A stretch of DNA of 64,000 nt from Deinandra increscens subsp. villosa (GCA_039602395.1 JBCNJP010000008.1:67977095-68041094); one strand, 5' to 3'. Shown: positions 41,005-53,983, numbered from the stretch's first letter. Numbers and translations are program-made. The notes: generated by a model not told the origin, from the letters alone.

Positions 41005-41991
41005 TCATAAACAATATTCATCTGGAGACACGAGAGTCTCAACGTATATCGCACCTTTATGTTCACGCGACCAATTCACATTCTTTTCAATATACATCTG
41101 TCTACACAGTTCCACACGGTTACAACCCCGTCTAGAGAACGCCATCACTTTCATCCACCCATCACCATCCATCCTCCACATATCATACTTCAAACTCTTA
41201 TGACTATCTTCATAAGCTACACACAAGCCAATGCTACCATTGAGAGGTTCTAAACCCACATCCAAACGTTCACAAGGAAGAGGCGGCAACTTTACCCTCT
41301 TAAACTCGCTCGACTCCACATCAAAAATCATCATGCACATTTTACCCTTAATCGTCTTACTTTCAAGCTTGAAATAAACTTTCTCGCCCGAGAAAGCAGC
41401 CAAAAACCAAGTAAAGTTTGATATAAAGTGGCCAACTTTAGAAGTCGTATTAATCTTGCTCCATGAGTTTAATCTCGTGGAATAGATAAACGCGCCCTGG
41501 GGAACTATGTGTAGAAGTTTGTAATCGTTACAAGAGTCAATATAAAAAGAAAGAGTTCCGTTACAAATATCATCATAGAATCTTGTACCGAACTTCTTGT
41601 AAGCACCAGTAACTGGATTCCAAAACGCTAACTTTTGAGTTTTTGTCAAGGCTACACATACCAATCCATCCAAACTTGCTAAAGTCAACACGTTAACGTT
41701 GTTGAATGGAATGGCATGGGTCGCGGTGGTGATTGGATCATGGTCTTGGGGTTCACAATCGCGAGTACAAAAAGTTTGCGAATATGGGTGGTCTAGGAAA
41801 AGGAGAAGCTTATAGGTGGTTTGATGGCGGAGGTGCATTCGGGCAAACGTAGACGTGGATGTGAAGGAATTCCATGCTTTACAAACGCACCGGAGGCGGC
41901 CTACCGACTTCGCGGGAAGTCGGGATAGCACCTCCGACTGTATTAGTTCAGATGGAAGATGTGGATGAAGTTGAGGCATGGTGATTTGCAA
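41005..41991 (-). CDS. F-box protein with F-box-associated domain, 328 aa, intronless
   Basis: Residues about 13-55 form an F-box: LPSELIQSEVLSRLPAKSVG followed by RLRCVCKAWNSFTSTSTFAR. The remainder resembles the FBA_1-type associated region: LVCVALTKTQKLAFWNPVTG near residue 110, then a segment on conversion to a propeller-like fold (KINTTSKVGHFISNFTWFLA, LESKTIKGKMCMMIFDVESS) and DMWRMDGDGWMKV. Such proteins link to SKP1 in SCF ubiquitin ligases and choose substrates, unknown here. Start may be M1 (41991) or M5 (41979); M5 leaves MPQLHPHLPSEL. The frame is intact though short of the ~380 residues common in the family. A 29-base piece of it recurs at 43497-43525. Confidence 0.9.
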   Translation of the reverse strand: MQITMPQLHPHLPSELIQSEVLSRLPAKSVGRLRCVCKAWNSFTSTSTFARMHLRHQTTYKLLLFLDHPYSQTFCTRDCEPQDHDPITTATHAIPFNNVNVLTLASLDGLVCVALTKTQKLAFWNPVTGAYKKFGTRFYDDICNGTLSFYIDSCNDYKLLHIVPQGAFIYSTRLNSWSKINTTSKVGHFISNFTWFLAAFSGEKVYFKLESKTIKGKMCMMIFDVESSEFKRVKLPPLPCERLDVGLEPLNGSIGLCVAYEDSHKSLKYDMWRMDGDGWMKVMAFSRRGCNRVELCRQMYIEKNVNWSREHKGAIYVETLVSPDEYCL

Positions 41992-42158
41992 TCGGAATAC
42001 CCAATGCGTGTGTTATTCGGTAAATATATGCAAAACTTAACTTGGGGATTATCTTTAACCTATTTGAAGGTATGATTCATCATTAATTTTTCTCCGTATT
42101 GATCGGGCCTTATTGTTATATAAGATCATTTTTATTGGTAACCGATATAGTTATAGAA

Positions 42159-42881
42159 TCTACCTACTTTAATAAACAATTACAATTGTTGACACATGTC
42201 AACACTAGATTCATTCTCACAAAAGTTTTCTCTCCTAAATCTAATCCCTAATCTAATCCCTAATAAATTATATTTGATTGGAAATTATTTCCTATTTTAT
42301 AATTATGATATATTTTTTTTATTTATATTTATGTAATTATAACAATTATATATTAATTGACATCGTATTTTTATTTAAAATTATTTTTAGACGATTATTA
42401 TTTTCATTTTTATAAATATTTAAAAAACTTAATATTTATTTAGTGTGTTTTCAAATATAATTAAGCAAAACATATTTAATATTTTAATTAATAATTGCCT
42501 AATATTATTTTAGAAATTCAATCAACAGTGTAGATGATAATATTTATAGAAAAATTCATAAACAACAAAAGTCATGTTCATAATATCCAGAATTGAATAA
42601 TTTTTCTACCATATCAAATGATCCATGTTTATCCAATATGGAAATTTTAAATATCATGACAAAAAGAATTGTAAGTTTTCTAATATATACCAAGATAACA
42701 ATTTTTTTAATGGCAATAACATTTTAATATTATGATAATAATTTAGATTATATACTTAACAATCAAAGTGTGTTTATTATAACTTTAATAAAACTTTAAA
42801 CTCATCTAACTTTCTATAAATTATTAATTATATATATACTTTTATTGATTCAACCCGTATAACATACGGGTTCTAACCTAG
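42159..42881 (+). mobile_element. Non-autonomous Helitron
   Basis: The left end TCTACCTACTTTAATAAA begins right after an A and the right end is CTAG right before a T, the A|T target of Helitrons. A perfect hairpin (ACCCGTA ... TACGGGT) sits 9 bases before the CTAG. The interior is extremely AT-rich and codes for nothing. A short word tatagttata occurs on both sides (42147 and 42882); Helitrons make no target duplication, so I take this as chance. Confidence 0.85.
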
Positions 42882-43980
42882 TATAGTTATATAAAACTTC
42901 AGAATCAAATAAACCTAGAATAGTTTTGCTATTTTAGTGTAATTAGGATTGTCTATTGATTGATCGTAATTACAACTTATATCGGTCGGGTCCGGTGGTG
43001 CGGAGTAATGCACACATGTATTGATAAAGTTGTAAGTTGAAAACCTCAAAGGGGGTTCCAAGGCGGCAACGCCCTCTTGGCGGAGGTTCGGGGGCAGCGC
43101 CCCCAAGAGAGCGGGGTCCAAGGGACGGCATTGCAGTTATATGCGACGCTCCTCCCCTATAATCACGATCATCATTATTTTGTTTGGTACGGTTCAAGAA
43201 TCTATCAATCTTAAAATTCTAAATCCAATCGTTCGTCTACATCGTATCCGATCGATTTTCTTGAGTGAACCACAAGAATATTCAATTTGAAATTGTTCGC
43301 ATGCTTTCTAGATTATCTAAAAATTCACAAATTTCCAAGAAATAGTGTATTAATTAAAATAACAATAATAAATAATATTATATATTATATACATATATAC
43401 AAAAGATAAAGTTGAGATTATTGTGCAGAGAGTTTTCACCATTTTGCTATTTTTTAATGGGTTATTGGCTTATATTAATCCAATCGTTCGTCTACATCGT
43501 ATTAATCTTGCTCCATGAGTTTAATTAAAATAACAATAATATATACAAAAGATAAAGTTGAGATTATTGTGCAGAGAGTTTTCACCATTTTGCTATTTTT
43601 TAATGGGTTATTGGCTTATATTAATCCAAACTATCACGTATTAAACTCACGTGGCAACCGACGTGACCGAATTTTTAATTAATTTCCTCCATCCATGTTG
43701 GTTGCCATGTAGGAAATTAATTAACGGGGTTAAGTAAATTCAACGGGGGGAGTGCTGGAGGAAAATATGATGATAGTTCGTGGTGGCAGATGGAAGGAGT
43801 GAAGTTGGGAGTGTTATCGGCCAATACGTGATAGTTGGGACTAATACAAACCAATAACCTTTTTTTAATCAAATAAAAATAATTAATTCTTTTAATTTAC
43901 TATAATCAATTGGATTATAATTTTTTAATATAAAATATAATTTATATTAATTAAATTATAGATGACATAATTAATTATTA
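42882..43980. other. Intergenic DNA with a GC-rich repeat patch and a patchwork duplication
   Basis: 43045-43150 is a GC-rich patch containing the palindrome gggggcagcgccccc (43089-43103), typical of dispersed plant repeats. 43351-43483 is repeated at 43522-43629 with a 25-base internal deletion; the join (43477-43525) is made of copied pieces (see findings). No gene is supported. Confidence 0.6.
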
Positions 43981-45016
43981 GAGTAAATTACGGATTTCGT
44001 CCCTGAGGTTTGTACAAATTTCGGGTTTCGTCCCTAAGTTTCATTTATTACGGATTTCGTCCTCAAGTTTTACAAAAATGTATCGGATTTCGTCCTTTTG
44101 ACTAACTTCTGTTAAAATTTTCTGTTAAACGGGTGTAAAAAGACCTTAATACCCTTTTGTGTAAAAACAAATAAAAAATTAAAAGAAAAACAACTTAAAA
44201 TAAACTAATAATACTTAAATTAAAACCACGCCCACCCTTCCTCAACGCACGCAAGACGCAACCATCGACCGGCAACCATCGACCGGCAACCACCGACCGG
44301 CAACCACCGATCGGCAACTATCGATGGCAATTGAACTCGTCCCCTCCCCCCCCCCCAACCCCACCGTCAATTCTTCCCGGATCCCACCCCACCGTATATT
44401 TCTTCCCGGCGAGATCTTCGCTCTGCTCAGAGCTTACTTCATCACCTTCAACCTAGTCTAATGCCTTCTTCCCCAACACACGCAACCCAGGAACCTGCAC
44501 ACTTTAATCAAATTCATTCACTAACTTCCGATCTCGTTTCCGACACCGCTCGACTTTGGATCCTCAAATTTTCACCGAAACATATCAACAATGCATCTAG
44601 ATGGAATCGTTTTTTGATTTCGAGCGTAACGGTGTGATTATTTTTGTGATTCGATGAGTTTTAATCATGTTGTGGCCGGTTGAATGGATCTGGTGGTGAC
44701 GATCGCCGGAGAAGAATCGTCGGGAGGCAGGGGAGATTAGGTGAGGGGTATAACAGTAATTTCAGGTTTTTCTTTTTTATATTTTCTTTTTCTCAATTAA
44801 GTTTATTTTTTCTTTTAATTTTTTATTTGTTTTTACACAAAAGGGTATTATGGTCTTTTTACATCCTTTTAACAGAAAATTTTAACAGAAGTTAGTCAAA
44901 AGGACGAAATCCGATACGTTTTTACAAAACTTGAGGACGAAATCCGTAATAAATGAAACTTAGGGACGAAATCCGAAATTTGTGCAAACCTCAGGGACGA
45001 AATCCGTAATTTACTC
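43981..45016. mobile_element. MULE-like foldback element with 9-bp target duplication and GC-rich core
   Basis: Arms of about 230 bases (from GAGTAAATTACGGATTTCGT) pair with the right end; both are built from repeats of acggatttcgtcc. Flanks are taattatta (43972-43980 and 45017-45025), the 9-base duplication of Mutator elements. The core 44221-44730 is much richer in G and C than the arms and contains about four tandem copies of a 15-base unit (accatcgaccggcaa, 44263-44320) and a run of C. The core looks unlike the arms and may be captured genic sequence (Pack-MULE style), but no protein was recognised. Confidence 0.85.
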
Positions 45017-45025
45017 TAATTATTA

Positions 45026-46489
45026 TAACCAAGTCGTGGTAACTTCAGACGTTTTTCTTTAAATAATCACACTCTGTTTTTTAAAATATAATTTCTTTTA
45101 AATCATTTTTTATAGTGATCCATTGGTTTTGGTGTTAATTTCACACTGTTGTCTTTATGTATCTAATTTTTTGTAGTGTGATACTTAACTAGACTATTAA
45201 TATTAACGTCGTTACGTAGTCTGTTCACACCATTACAATCACGTCAATGCCAATTCATTAGAAACATTTAAAACACTTAGACTAGTTTTCTTCTTAAAGT
45301 GATATTGCTTTTGCCAAGAAAGTGAAAGTTGAAACTGCTAGCAGACAAATTGTTACTACGGATTATTGTCGGTGGTTAATACTTCGAATTATTAAAGTTT
45401 AGTTTGCCTTTTGTTTTATTTTATTGTTGTTTTTTGTCCTAACACACACATTTAGCACAATATCTTGTGATGTAATAGATACAGTCATATAACATAACAT
45501 TTAAGTCCTTGTGTTGAACTTTTAGCGTCCCGCTTCTTACATACCATTTTGTTTTTTACAGTCTTGTTTTTTATCCTAACACAACACATTTAACATCATA
45601 AATTATGTTTGGTACTCATTCAAACCTACCACATTTTATACATATATACAAACATTGGTATTCGTTCGTTTTGAAACCAATAATAAATTGAGAACTCCAA
45701 GAATCACATAATCTCTGTCTCGCCCTTTTTGGACGAACCTTGCTTAGAAACTTTAGGTTTTCAGTGCATTGGTATGTTTGCATTCTTCACCGCCACTCAC
45801 TTGTGCTTCACTCTAAGGCGAGAACACTCCCTGACAATGTGCTTCTGCATCCCATGGCCTCAAACGGTCGCTGACCCCTTTCATCTTCAGCTTCAGTAAA
45901 TCACAAGCCCGTCCATCTTTCTACACTAGTGGTAGAGATGTCGAGAGATGAAGAAGGAATGATACAATCCTAGTTGAACTGAATTGGAGCAAGCAGCAAC
46001 GACCACTTGAGAACTTAGGTTAGAAATAATACTCACGCCAAGAAACCAAACCTTTTTTTTGCCACATCATCATCCCAAACTCCTGACACTTTACCTAAAT
46101 AATACCCACTCCATAACACTAAACATTTTTTATATATAAAAAGGTGGAGAGAGAGAGAAATAGATTGGAAGAAAGAAATAGAGAGGGATGATTTGGAGAA
46201 ATGAAAGGTGATCTCGTTAAAAATCCACCGAGGTTGGACATTTTACTCGGTGAAATGGGATGGATTATGGTGTTTCCAAACTCACCAAAGACACCACCGA
46301 GGGAAGTCATGGTCGTTGATGTCGTTTCAAGCTAAACATCTTTAAAGAAAACAAACACTCCTTTAAGAACCAAATTATACGGATAACATGTCAGGGAAGC
46401 AAGTTGAAACACAACTTAAAGTATTTCCATGTTTCTGGTGTGCAACTTACAAAAACATGGAAAATCTAAATCTTTGAATTAATGCTCAA
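45026..46489. other. Intergenic DNA downstream of ILP1
   Basis: Nothing coding is supported. Two similar stretches (near 45430 and 45565: gttttttatcctaacacaacacattta) suggest a small duplication. The last ~100 bases before 46490 are the likely 3' UTR of ILP1 (minus strand). Confidence 0.5.
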
Positions 46490-49400
46490 TTACAGAGCTT
46501 CTTTTAGATTAAATGTTCTGGAGATGTGACGGGCTCGATCATACTCATTAAGGTCAACAAGCAACTTCTTCAATCTCCGAGCAAGTACACTTTTTTCCGA
46601 ATAATTCCGCTTCTCCAGTATTTCCCCAAGAACAATCAAATAATCAACCAATGGTTGCAATCTTGGGCTGAAAAAAGTAACACCACATAAGCATACCGAA
46701 TAACATTTTTTTATATATATATAGAGGGTCATTCAATAATCAATACATCAATACATCAACATAGAACTGCAAGAACCGCGTAAACTTTTGTACTAATGGC
46801 TTTAACTTTTATACGTTATTTATTATCTAACCGCCTCTCCTACTGTGTTTAGAGCACCACATACAAGAACTTATGTGGTTCTTTGCTAAAGTTGGTTCCG
46901 CTTTTAACAAAAACAAGAGAACCACATAATCACTTGTATCTTGTGTTGACCAGATAGAAAAAGACAGACGGTCATGCGGATATAATAACCAGCTTATGTA
47001 TCACGACCAAGCTACAGATGCAAGTCTTTATGCGGTTCTCACAGTTCGCTACTAAAACATGGCTCCATAATGAACAGCTCTATGTGTGTATGTACGTGTG
47101 TGTGTGTGTGTGTTTTGTGTGTACCTTCTGTCACCAGTGACTTTTGGACCAGTCCACACACCAGAGATTGATGCAACAACTCTTTCAGTCCTTGTTATAG
47201 CATCATCAATGTTTGATTGAATGCTTCTAAGATGAGGAAGAATTTTTCCACTTAAAAGCTCATCAAGAGCAAGCTTCTCAAGAATAGACGTTGAGAGAAC
47301 ATTATTCCATAAGCATATGTTCCTCAATAGTCGTACAGACGTACCAAATCTATAAGCTGAAAATCTAGCTGCATTTGGTACAGCCTTCAACACAGAAGCG
47401 TTCCACGTTGGAACCTGCATATTACACGTTTCAAGAACCACATATACATTAACACAGAATAAAACACGTGAATATTTCATCTAATAGTATCCAAGTTTCT
47501 TCAATGTGACACTGAAGTTGTTCAAACTTTTTTCTAACTACAAACACTAAAAGTTTCAATATCATTCCATTTTGTGGGTATAAAAAAACCTCAAAATTGA
47601 GTGGCCTAAATGCAAGAGATGTGAAACTTGGTTACGATTTAATGGAGAAAAAAGTCATTGAATAATAAAGGTCATTCAATTTGAAAATTACGAAAAAATC
47701 CATAACAATAGAACAATAATGAAACTTTGAGTACTTTTTATAGTTAGAAAAAGGTGTTGAGATACTTTATACTTTAGTGGATCAATATTGAAACTTGGTT
47801 ACAATTTCATAAATTAAAAATGAAATAATAAATTGCATACCATGAGATCAGAAACAGCATCAGAAAGGCGGTCACGAAGAACAGAAACCAATTCACTAAC
47901 TGCTTTGCTGGAAAGAGAGACGTATGTAAAAACCAAATTTGTAGCAGATACCGCAAATTTAGTCTCCTTTGTACTAAGCATATCCCAACAGTGAGCCAGC
48001 TCGTGCTGTAATATAGGAACCGCAACCTTTTCAACCAAATCAGGTACAAGGTTGACATCAGCATCATCCGGGTTGACTTTACTTTTATCCTCTGGCATAC
48101 CATAATCATACAGCAATCCATGCCTGTTAACAAATAAATCGTTATGAAAAAATAATATACAGTTCGTTAGATATATGCCTAGAAAAGAAAGGGAATAAGT
48201 TTATTGGTTGGCTCATGACAAATTGACAGGTGGACCACTCATCATGAAAATCTTAACCTTGCCAGCAATTTACTCACCCACTTAACTGCTGGATTATACT
48301 CGTCTCTCAGGTTCAAGAAATTTGAGCAGAGCGTACGTACCACTTCATATGAAAAAAATCTGAATCTTGATGAAGTGGGTCCCACTTCAAAAGCTCCAAC
48401 CTTACATAAGGAGAGAAGATTGCGGGTATACTAAGTGACATGTAAGCATCCCTGTAGCTAGAAGAGTATTCTTTTTTCCAAATTTCAAATTTTTCTTTTA
48501 CTGCTGAAAGTTGGGAGAATTCTTCATCTGCATCACTAAATATCTGTCCAGCAACTTGGAGTAATTGATCCCGGTTGGACTCATATGCGGAGCTGTCACC
48601 GTCACTCTCATCAGTGCTTGATTCTCCTTCTATTACACTATCAGTTTCCATGGTTGCCATTCTTTTTAACTCAGATCGGGCTTTTCTTTGTTGTCGGCCT
48701 TCCGCCCTTCGCTTCATGTCCATACGGGTCTGTAAATTTACATCCCGACCAAATTCATCTAATTTCACAGGAAGATTTTTTGACTCCCGTGAGGCGGTCA
48801 ATGCAGCCTGGGCAGCAATAGTAGCAGCTTCAACCGTTGAACTGGTGGTACCGCGTTTGTTAAAAACCGCCATTGCTGCATTTACCGATGCTTCAAGTTC
48901 CGTCAGCTCATCATCATTATCAGCCGTTCTTCTTTCAAAGATAGCTTCTGCACGTTCTTTGTGAAGCTTTTGCATTTGGTACTCTAGCTCCTCAATAAAC
49001 GGAGCCTTATCCTGAAACAGGGAGGGATAATTTGCTCACTTTTATAAGGTAAAAAAAGGACAAATTACATGTAATATTCATGACAGATTAAATATATATT
49101 CATACCTGCAAAAAGTCGCACATCACAGATATATAGTCACGAAGCTTTTGCATAAAGACGAACTTCTCGCCAGCAGCAGTAAGAGCATTCTCAAGATATG
49201 TAACCTTCGTCAAAGACTCGGCCAAATTTTCATCAGTTTTGGCCAATGAAGTCAACGTGCGGCTGTGAGTTTCCTGAAAAGATTAATTAATAGTAATATA
49301 AGTTCAAAGTATGTAAGGTATTACACAAAAAAAAAAGCCAAAAGTTTTAGAAGAAATGAGAATATAATGTTATAACAACTAACAAGGAAAAGAATTGTTT

Positions 49401-51204
49401 CATAAGAGAGTGTTTTTCCATGACATCATTGTCTTCCGTTCCTCTTTTCTTTATATCTAGATCATAACTTACATTTTATACAGTGTTTAGTACTATGTTC
49501 AAGTCATCTAATGATTTCAAGGAAGAAAAATATCTCGGCACGCACAGTGGCATACAGCTAGCTATAAACATAATAACACAGACAAGAAATTATCCAAAAA
49601 AAAAAAGTGATGTATATTTACGAACACGTCAAACAAATCAGATAGAATCAATTTCTCAGCTCATCAAAAGTATAATAAAAGCAGTTATCATAGAAGGACT
49701 CAAGGAGATTAAAAATACCCTACAAATAATATTGTTTTTTATTTGTGAACGTGTATTACATCATTGTTAACTTGTCACAAGTTATAAACTGAACCCAGAA
49801 AGACTTCACAGGTCTGAAAATTGGGATGTTTGGGACCATGGGCTTGAAAGAAGAACAGTCTGTCTTTTTCTATCGTTCTTATTTGTTTTGAGGTAGAGAG
49901 AAGAGGCATTGTGGTCTGACTACGAACAAGATAACCCTGCACAATGCATTATCAAATCTCTAAAACTTGGTTTTGGTCTGAATCAGCAAAAACACCACCA
50001 GTCACTGATTGCATTAGCAAACAAGGTATGTTTGACGTTTGATTGGTTTCAATTGGGTTTTGAAGATTAGCTTCTTTTTCCTACTACCACAGATATTTGA
50101 ATTTCAAAACACTTTTATCTTTATCAGTTCGTTGTTTTGTACTATTTTTTTTTTCTCCATTTGTTTGATCAATCAGTTAAAGTTTGTTTATTTTAACTAG
50201 TTTTGTTTCTTTAGATCTCTATTTTCATAAAGTTTTTTGTATGGTTAAATTATGATTGCTTGAATTGTCTTGTAGAAAGGGAACCAGGTTAGGTTTAGCT
50301 AGTTACTTTCATTGTGATTAGCTAGTCATTTTCATTGTGATTTGTTACCTGATACGAGTTTAGTTCTTACATTTGTGCTTATTCTTTGTTATTATTGTTG
50401 AAAGCTGAATGAGTTCACATGGTAATTAGGGATTCTAATAGATCCATTGTGAGGACTCTGGTATTATTAAGAATTAACTATTTCTCTACTTTTTAAGGGT
50501 TTGACTTGAATCATAGTTTTTTTCCTAAATTGTATCCAGTTTTTGCCTTTGAGCTTTTCAGATCCCATATAGGTAGTTGTTTCTCTGATCTCTGTTGTGA
50601 TTTTGACATGTTATTTGATTTATCTTTCTAAATCTTCATGTGGGTTTCTTGGGCTCGCAATCTTGGTAATTGTTGGGTGATACGCACCTTGATTTAAGTG
50701 CCTCATATTGGTGCACTTTAATTTACACATGGGTAGTTCTACAAAAAACAATATACGAGCCTGGACTACGATATTTTCCTTATTTGTATCACTCATGTTG
50801 GTAGTTGTAAACTAAGTTATAGGCAGTCCATTTTGGCAGGGTAAGATCAATTTGCAAAAACATTCCTGGCTTAATGAAGTTTTGTAGACATGTAGATATT
50901 TGGCTACTTCTCAGAAGATGATCAAAATCCTTGCAGCTTACATTTTATTCAGATGAGTCTAATTTACTACACTATACGTCTGATTTATGTGTGATTGATT
51001 TTGCTTTCATATATGTTACCTGGCTTCATTAGTATGTGATAATAGCAAAAAAAAACGAACATATTTTGGTATGAACCTGTTTTCACCAAACCAAATTGAA
51101 CCTTTTTAAATGGCCTGTTCTGACCCAAACCCGGTACGACATGCCCAACCCAAACAGTCCGTTGTGTGCTTACTAGGTTATTAATATGATGGGCATGAAA
51201 AGAT

Positions 51205-51236
<32 letters not shown>

Positions 51237-53983
51237 ACACTTACAAAGAAAATATAATCAATTAGCCATCATGCAAGTCTTCACTTTCAGCATAACCACT
51301 CTACTTGTAAAAATTCAAAAGGGAGAAAAGAGCTATACTTGTAAAAATTGGGCAATTTTACCTCAAAATTCTATGAATGCAGTGGTTATTCTGAATGATA
51401 TAGTGAAAATAAAAATAAAAATATAGAAATAAAAGAAGTCCAAAAGGAAGCCAATGGCCCTAAAATCAGGAGTCTCAAAAGAGTGAAAGACCAATGACTC
51501 TCCCAGAAGAGACGGAAAAAATCTACATGAAAGAAACAACTCAAGTGAAAGAAGCTAAAGTTGAAGATTCAAGTGAATGCAAATCTGATATAAAACGGTA
51601 CTCTACTCAAATGAAGCCTATTTATTTCATTGTTCTAATTTCTAGTGATCTTACTGAAGCACATGCCAACACAAGATTGATGCTTTCATCTCTGCTCTAT
51701 TCAAATAGATCCTTAAAGTTCACTCCAATTTAGAAGATAGTGTCCAATTGTTTATTTCCAACACTAAAATCTGACCCTTTTTTATAAGTTGGAGTTTTGT
51801 GTGAATGCATTACTGTGAACAAATAGATGTGATTTAATTTCTACCTGCTTTAAAAATTCAATGAGCTGATGTAGTTCAGTACATTCATGAATTTTATACA
51901 ATTCTATTTCTTATCTGCTTACTTGCTCCAACAGTCTAGCTAGATGTGAAAAAACTAAAGGACAAACGGATTTGAGTGCCGATGGCCTCTTGGCCTAGTG
52001 GCACAAGAAGCGTATCCCCACCAAAGTGATCAGTGATGCGAGTTCACGTCCCATAGTGTGGGTATTAGGTGGATTTTAGGAGTAGAATTAAGGCGTTGGT
52101 GTGTGTTTGCCATTCAAGGAAGTCAAGTGAATGAGAGTTTTCTTCGCATTATCAGGTAGACAATTACACCTTAATTATATGTACAAAACTACAAAACATA
52201 ATGCCTCACTTATACAAATTAAAAGATCAAGCATGTCTACACTTGTCATCCCGTACCAAAAAGAATCCATATTTATCCTGCACTACATTTCCAAAATATC
52301 ATCGTATTTGCTTCAAAAAAAAAATTAAAGGTGATTTTTAAAATTCTTTAGTGCCCATCTTCCAATTAAGCATAAGAAAGCAAACAGAGTTGTAAATTTA
52401 GTATAAAATAGAAACATAACATAAGCCATGACATGCAGTTCATAACAAGCATAGACCATGTTCTTTTGCTACAAGTGCCTAAGTGCAAATGAATTAACAA
52501 GTCAGTATGTGTGAAATTGTGTCATTGCACCCTTTGAATAAGCACTCATGATCGCATTATAAAACATATACGCCCAAAAGGTTTTTATGCTGCTGAATTC
52601 ACCCAGTGTAGCAATAATCATAAGGTAACCTAATTCAATTTCAACTATAAATATGTTGGCTGCTAAAAGATCAACCTACCCTGTTAAATATTAACTAGAG
52701 GAATGCCGGGACATCTTTCAAGAAAAAAGAAAAAGAACATGCATCATATAGGAATCACAAATTGGATGGAGTTTATCACTTGAAATTAAAGAAAGTATAG
52801 GATAGTAGATACATACCTTAAGCCTCCTGACACTCTCATGTAAGGCTTTCTTAGAAAGCTCAGCCTGTTGTGATATAGACAATGTATCTGAACCTGATGA
52901 CCATCCAAATGATCCCCCAATACTTGGACTACCACTGATTGATGAATAAGAAGATACAGGAGCCGTTGGATACACAACTCTTTGCTGAACATTTTGCACC
53001 ACGGTTGGAATACTGCTACTACTCACACCTCTACCTACAACCCCGTCATCCATCCTTTTACCTAAACCTTTTCTAACCTGCTCTTCTTCCCACATCTTAT
53101 CCTCTTCGTCTTCTTCATCATCAACCCCATTGTCACTGGAATAAGCTTCAGTTTCCTTTCTGCTTGTAGACTTGCTAAGATCAAGAACATCCTCAAAAAC
53201 ACCCTTTTTAATATCATTTTTCTCCCCAATCAAAGCAATTCTACCTTGAAACTCAGGCTCTTCATCACTCAAACCTTCCGCTTCACCATGATTACTCCCT
53301 CCATCCAATGCTATGAAATCAGGAGCAGCAGCACGTGATTGCCGCAATCTCTCCCTCTTTGCCCTAATCGCATCTATCATTGCTTGGTCCGGTATCGCAC
53401 CCCCATCTAACGAATCATCCCTATCCGAATCCCCACGGTCATCTTTCCTGATCATTGATGAATCATCACTAACCGGCTTAATCATACCTTTTAACACAAT
53501 AACCGGTTCAGCTTTAGGTGGCGGTGGACGAGACCGGGCAGTGCTGCTACCACCTAGCGACCTCGAGTTCTTCTGTAATTCGAGAAGCGCTTCCTTAGTG
53601 TACACACCTGCTTGTGGCTGTACATTTGAAGGAAGAGAAGATCCCGATAACAACCTATCTTTCGACGAATTCCTATCTTTCGCAGACGTTAATTTGTGAA
53701 CAGACGAAGAGGAAAGCGGCGTAGGCTTTGAGCCACGTGAAGAATTAGGCGGTTTACTCGTGTTAGGCCGGCTACGAGGAACTGAAACAGTAACATCCGA
53801 AGATTCGTCATCTGCGAAACTAAGGAGGCTAGGTTTTTTAGGTTTTGTAGCCGCAGCAGGTTTCGATTGGGGCTTTTTCGTGAGAGTAGCGGTTGCAGGG
53901 ATAATAGTTTTCTCTTTATCTTCCTCGTCCTTATCGTCCTCCTCTGCTCGGCGACGGAAGTTTCTTACTCTGCCACTACTCAT
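46490..53983 (-). CDS. ILP1: ILP1 (GCFC domain, PAXBP1-like), 918 aa, six coding exons
   Basis: Exons: 53983-52817, 49273-49106, 49011-48341, 48123-47841, 47414-47125 and 46667-46490, all with GT-AG borders, joining to 2757 bases without a stop. The start MSSGRVRNFRRR is the family N-terminus. The first ~390 residues are acidic, serine-rich and mostly disordered. Exon 2 (VTYLENALTAAGEKFVFMQK) and exon 3 (APFIEELE...QMQKLHKERAEAI) are coiled-coil-like, and the GCFC domain fills the C-terminal half (LLYDYGMPEDK, LAHCWDMLSTKETK, NVLSTSILEKLALDELL), ending LLVDLNEYDRARHISRTFNL. Arabidopsis ILP1 is about 908 residues. Family knowledge: ILP1 represses cyclin A2 and, with NTR1, acts in spliceosome disassembly and miRNA processing in the nucleus. 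Intron 1 (3543 bases) holds a SINE. Intact gene. Confidence 0.95.
47077..47122 (-). repeat. (CA)n/(GT)n microsatellite beside the exon 5 splice donor of ILP1
   Basis: The run tgtgtgtgtgtgtgtg (about 47098-47113) and neighbouring gtgtgta words lie within 25 bases of the exon 5 donor (47124) in intron 5. On the transcript strand it is a CA repeat. Confidence 0.85.
51207..51234. repeat. (GA)n microsatellite in ILP1 intron 1
   Basis: About 14 uninterrupted gaga units are visible. No function is implied. Confidence 0.9.
51980..52109 (+). mobile_element. tRNA-derived SINE in ILP1 intron 1
   Basis: A perfect Pol III A box (tggcctagtgg, 51991-52001) is followed after about 37 bases by a B-box-like gagttcacgtccc. 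The order and spacing are those of a tRNA-derived SINE, antisense to ILP1. The 3' end (about 52109) and the target duplication are not clear. It does not fold as a tRNA with an acceptor stem, so I do not call a tRNA gene. Confidence 0.65.

Noticed and set aside
42147..42891. tatagttata on both sides of the Helitron as a target duplication
   Set aside because: Helitrons insert without duplication, and the word is separated from the left end by two bases; likely chance in AT-rich DNA.
49900..50030. Possible exon on the plus strand inside ILP1 intron 1, ending in a good donor (caaggtatgt)
   Set aside because: Only one exon-like segment was seen, the protein is not recognisable, and no following exon could be found.
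51980..52109. tRNA gene suggested by perfect A box and B-box-like motif
   Set aside because: No acceptor stem or anticodon arm can be formed; better explained as a SINE.
52718..52816. Extension of ILP1 exon 1 beyond the donor
   Set aside because: The 32 extra residues have no similarity to ILP1, and the donor AAG|GTATGT joins exactly to the conserved exon 2.
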